Shown in pieces: positions 5,849 to 6,263 of a stretch of DNA of 6,263 nucleotides. The notes under the pieces were generated by a model. The model saw only the letters and a list, made by a program, of their open reading frames with translations. It was not told the DNA's origin and ran no database searches. Within the stretch, counting starts at the first letter, position 1, and each line of letters opens with the position of its first letter. The stretch is from Pseudomonadota bacterium (lineage in GTDB: Bacteria; Desulfobacterota; WTBG01; CAIYCZ01): the NCBI GenBank assembly GCA_026388865.1, contig JAPLIX010000184.1, positions 1,430-7,692 of the forward strand. The letters run 5' to 3'. The position numbers and the translations under genes are program-made.

Positions 5849-6263
5849 TCAGCTGAGAGATAATGTCGGAAATCCAGCGCGCATACAGCTGCCGAAAACC
5901 ACTTCAAGCGGCGTGGTGCGCATCGTGCCAAGCTTCTGAAAAATATCCGGCCGCTCCTTCTGCACCATGGGCATGATCTCGGCGAGCGCCCCGCCCACAA
6001 GCTTCGGCGTCTCATACGGGTCAAGCATGCCCGGCAGGGTTTTCTTGATCGACCCGAGCAGGTAATCAATGTCATCAGGTGATAAAATATATGGCATCAC
6101 GGCGTTGCCGATCATGTCCTTGTAATCATAGAGCTTGATCACTTCATCCCGCCACCAGTCAAGATATACCGCGACGCCCTCCCGCGATATTTTTCCTTCA
6201 ACAAGAGCGTAGGTTACCGCATTTGCTGCCTTCCAGCCGCTGATGACAGCGCCGGTCATCTCC
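5849..6263 (-). CDS. FAD-dependent oxidoreductase, geranylgeranyl-reductase type (C-terminal part)
   Basis: Only the last 138 codons are inside the window; the reading frame stays open to the right edge, so the internal ATG at 6259 is not the real start. The visible part opens with EMTGAVISGWKAAN. This matches the segment after the GD-box of FAD-dependent oxidoreductases, where the protein passes the flavin and a helix with SGxxAA follows. Next come the C-terminal helices typical of the geranylgeranyl reductase / FixC-like group: YLDWWRDEVIKLYDYKD, the LGSIKKTLPGMLDPYE region and AEIMPMVQKERPDIFQKL. Relatives reduce isoprenoid double bonds of lipids or quinones, or serve as electron-transfer flavoproteins. 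The substrate cannot be told because the N-terminal FAD-binding half is missing. The protein ends at a TGA at 5849-5851, followed by a strong terminator, so this is the last gene of its transcript. Confidence 0.75.
   Translation of the reverse strand, partial: EMTGAVISGWKAANAVTYALVEGKISREGVAVYLDWWRDEVIKLYDYKDMIGNAVMPYILSPDDIDYLLGSIKKTLPGMLDPYETPKLVGGALAEIMPMVQKERPDIFQKLGTMRTTPLEVVFGSCMRAGFPTLSLS

Noticed and set aside
5728..6075. Minus-strand open frame of 115 codons with a hydrophobic end
   Set aside because: It overlaps the oxidoreductase in another frame and then reads through the terminator and repeat region. The hydrophobic tail comes from T-rich terminator sequence.
1..6263. CRISPR arrays, tRNA or rRNA genes
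   Set aside because: No regularly spaced repeats, cloverleaf-like stretches or conserved rRNA segments were seen on reading both strands.

Overview
The window looks like a chromosomal piece of a Gram-negative, probably anaerobic environmental bacterium. Pointers are a lipoprotein signal, two twin-arginine (Tat) export signals, strong AGGAGG-type ribosome binding sites, a sulfatase-like protein ending in an LRSLGYV-type tail, and an intergenic repeat that I recall from Desulfobacterota (Deltaproteobacteria) genomes. The lineage is an inference, not a demonstrated fact.

Left part (1-3148, + strand): three tightly spaced genes that probably form one operon. The first encodes a 581-residue lipoprotein whose two halves both resemble the chelatase (CbiX/CbiK/ferrochelatase-like) fold, with extra cysteine clusters. 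The next two encode paralogous Tat-exported proteins of 212 and 222 residues. They share five cysteines and long blocks of sequence and have no family I can name with confidence. All three products should act outside the cytoplasm. This makes a candidate exported metal- or tetrapyrrole-handling system, and it is the most interesting part of the window.

Middle (3149-3302): a short convergent intergenic gap. A repeat-like sequence starts right at the stop codon of the second Tat gene.

Right part (3303-6263, - strand): a 720-residue membrane protein with about seven N-terminal helices and a C-terminal alkaline-phosphatase/sulfatase-superfamily domain. Thr stands where sulfatases have Cys or Ser. 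The gene is visibly more AT-rich than its neighbours and has its own predicted promoter. Upstream lies a non-coding stretch of about 380 bases holding that promoter, a large imperfect inverted repeat, a second small palindrome with a GGTGACAGGCAC motif, and a convincing rho-independent terminator. That terminator ends the last gene, the C-terminal part of an FAD-dependent oxidoreductase of the geranylgeranyl-reductase type, which runs off the right edge.

No RNA genes, CRISPR array or intact mobile element was seen.
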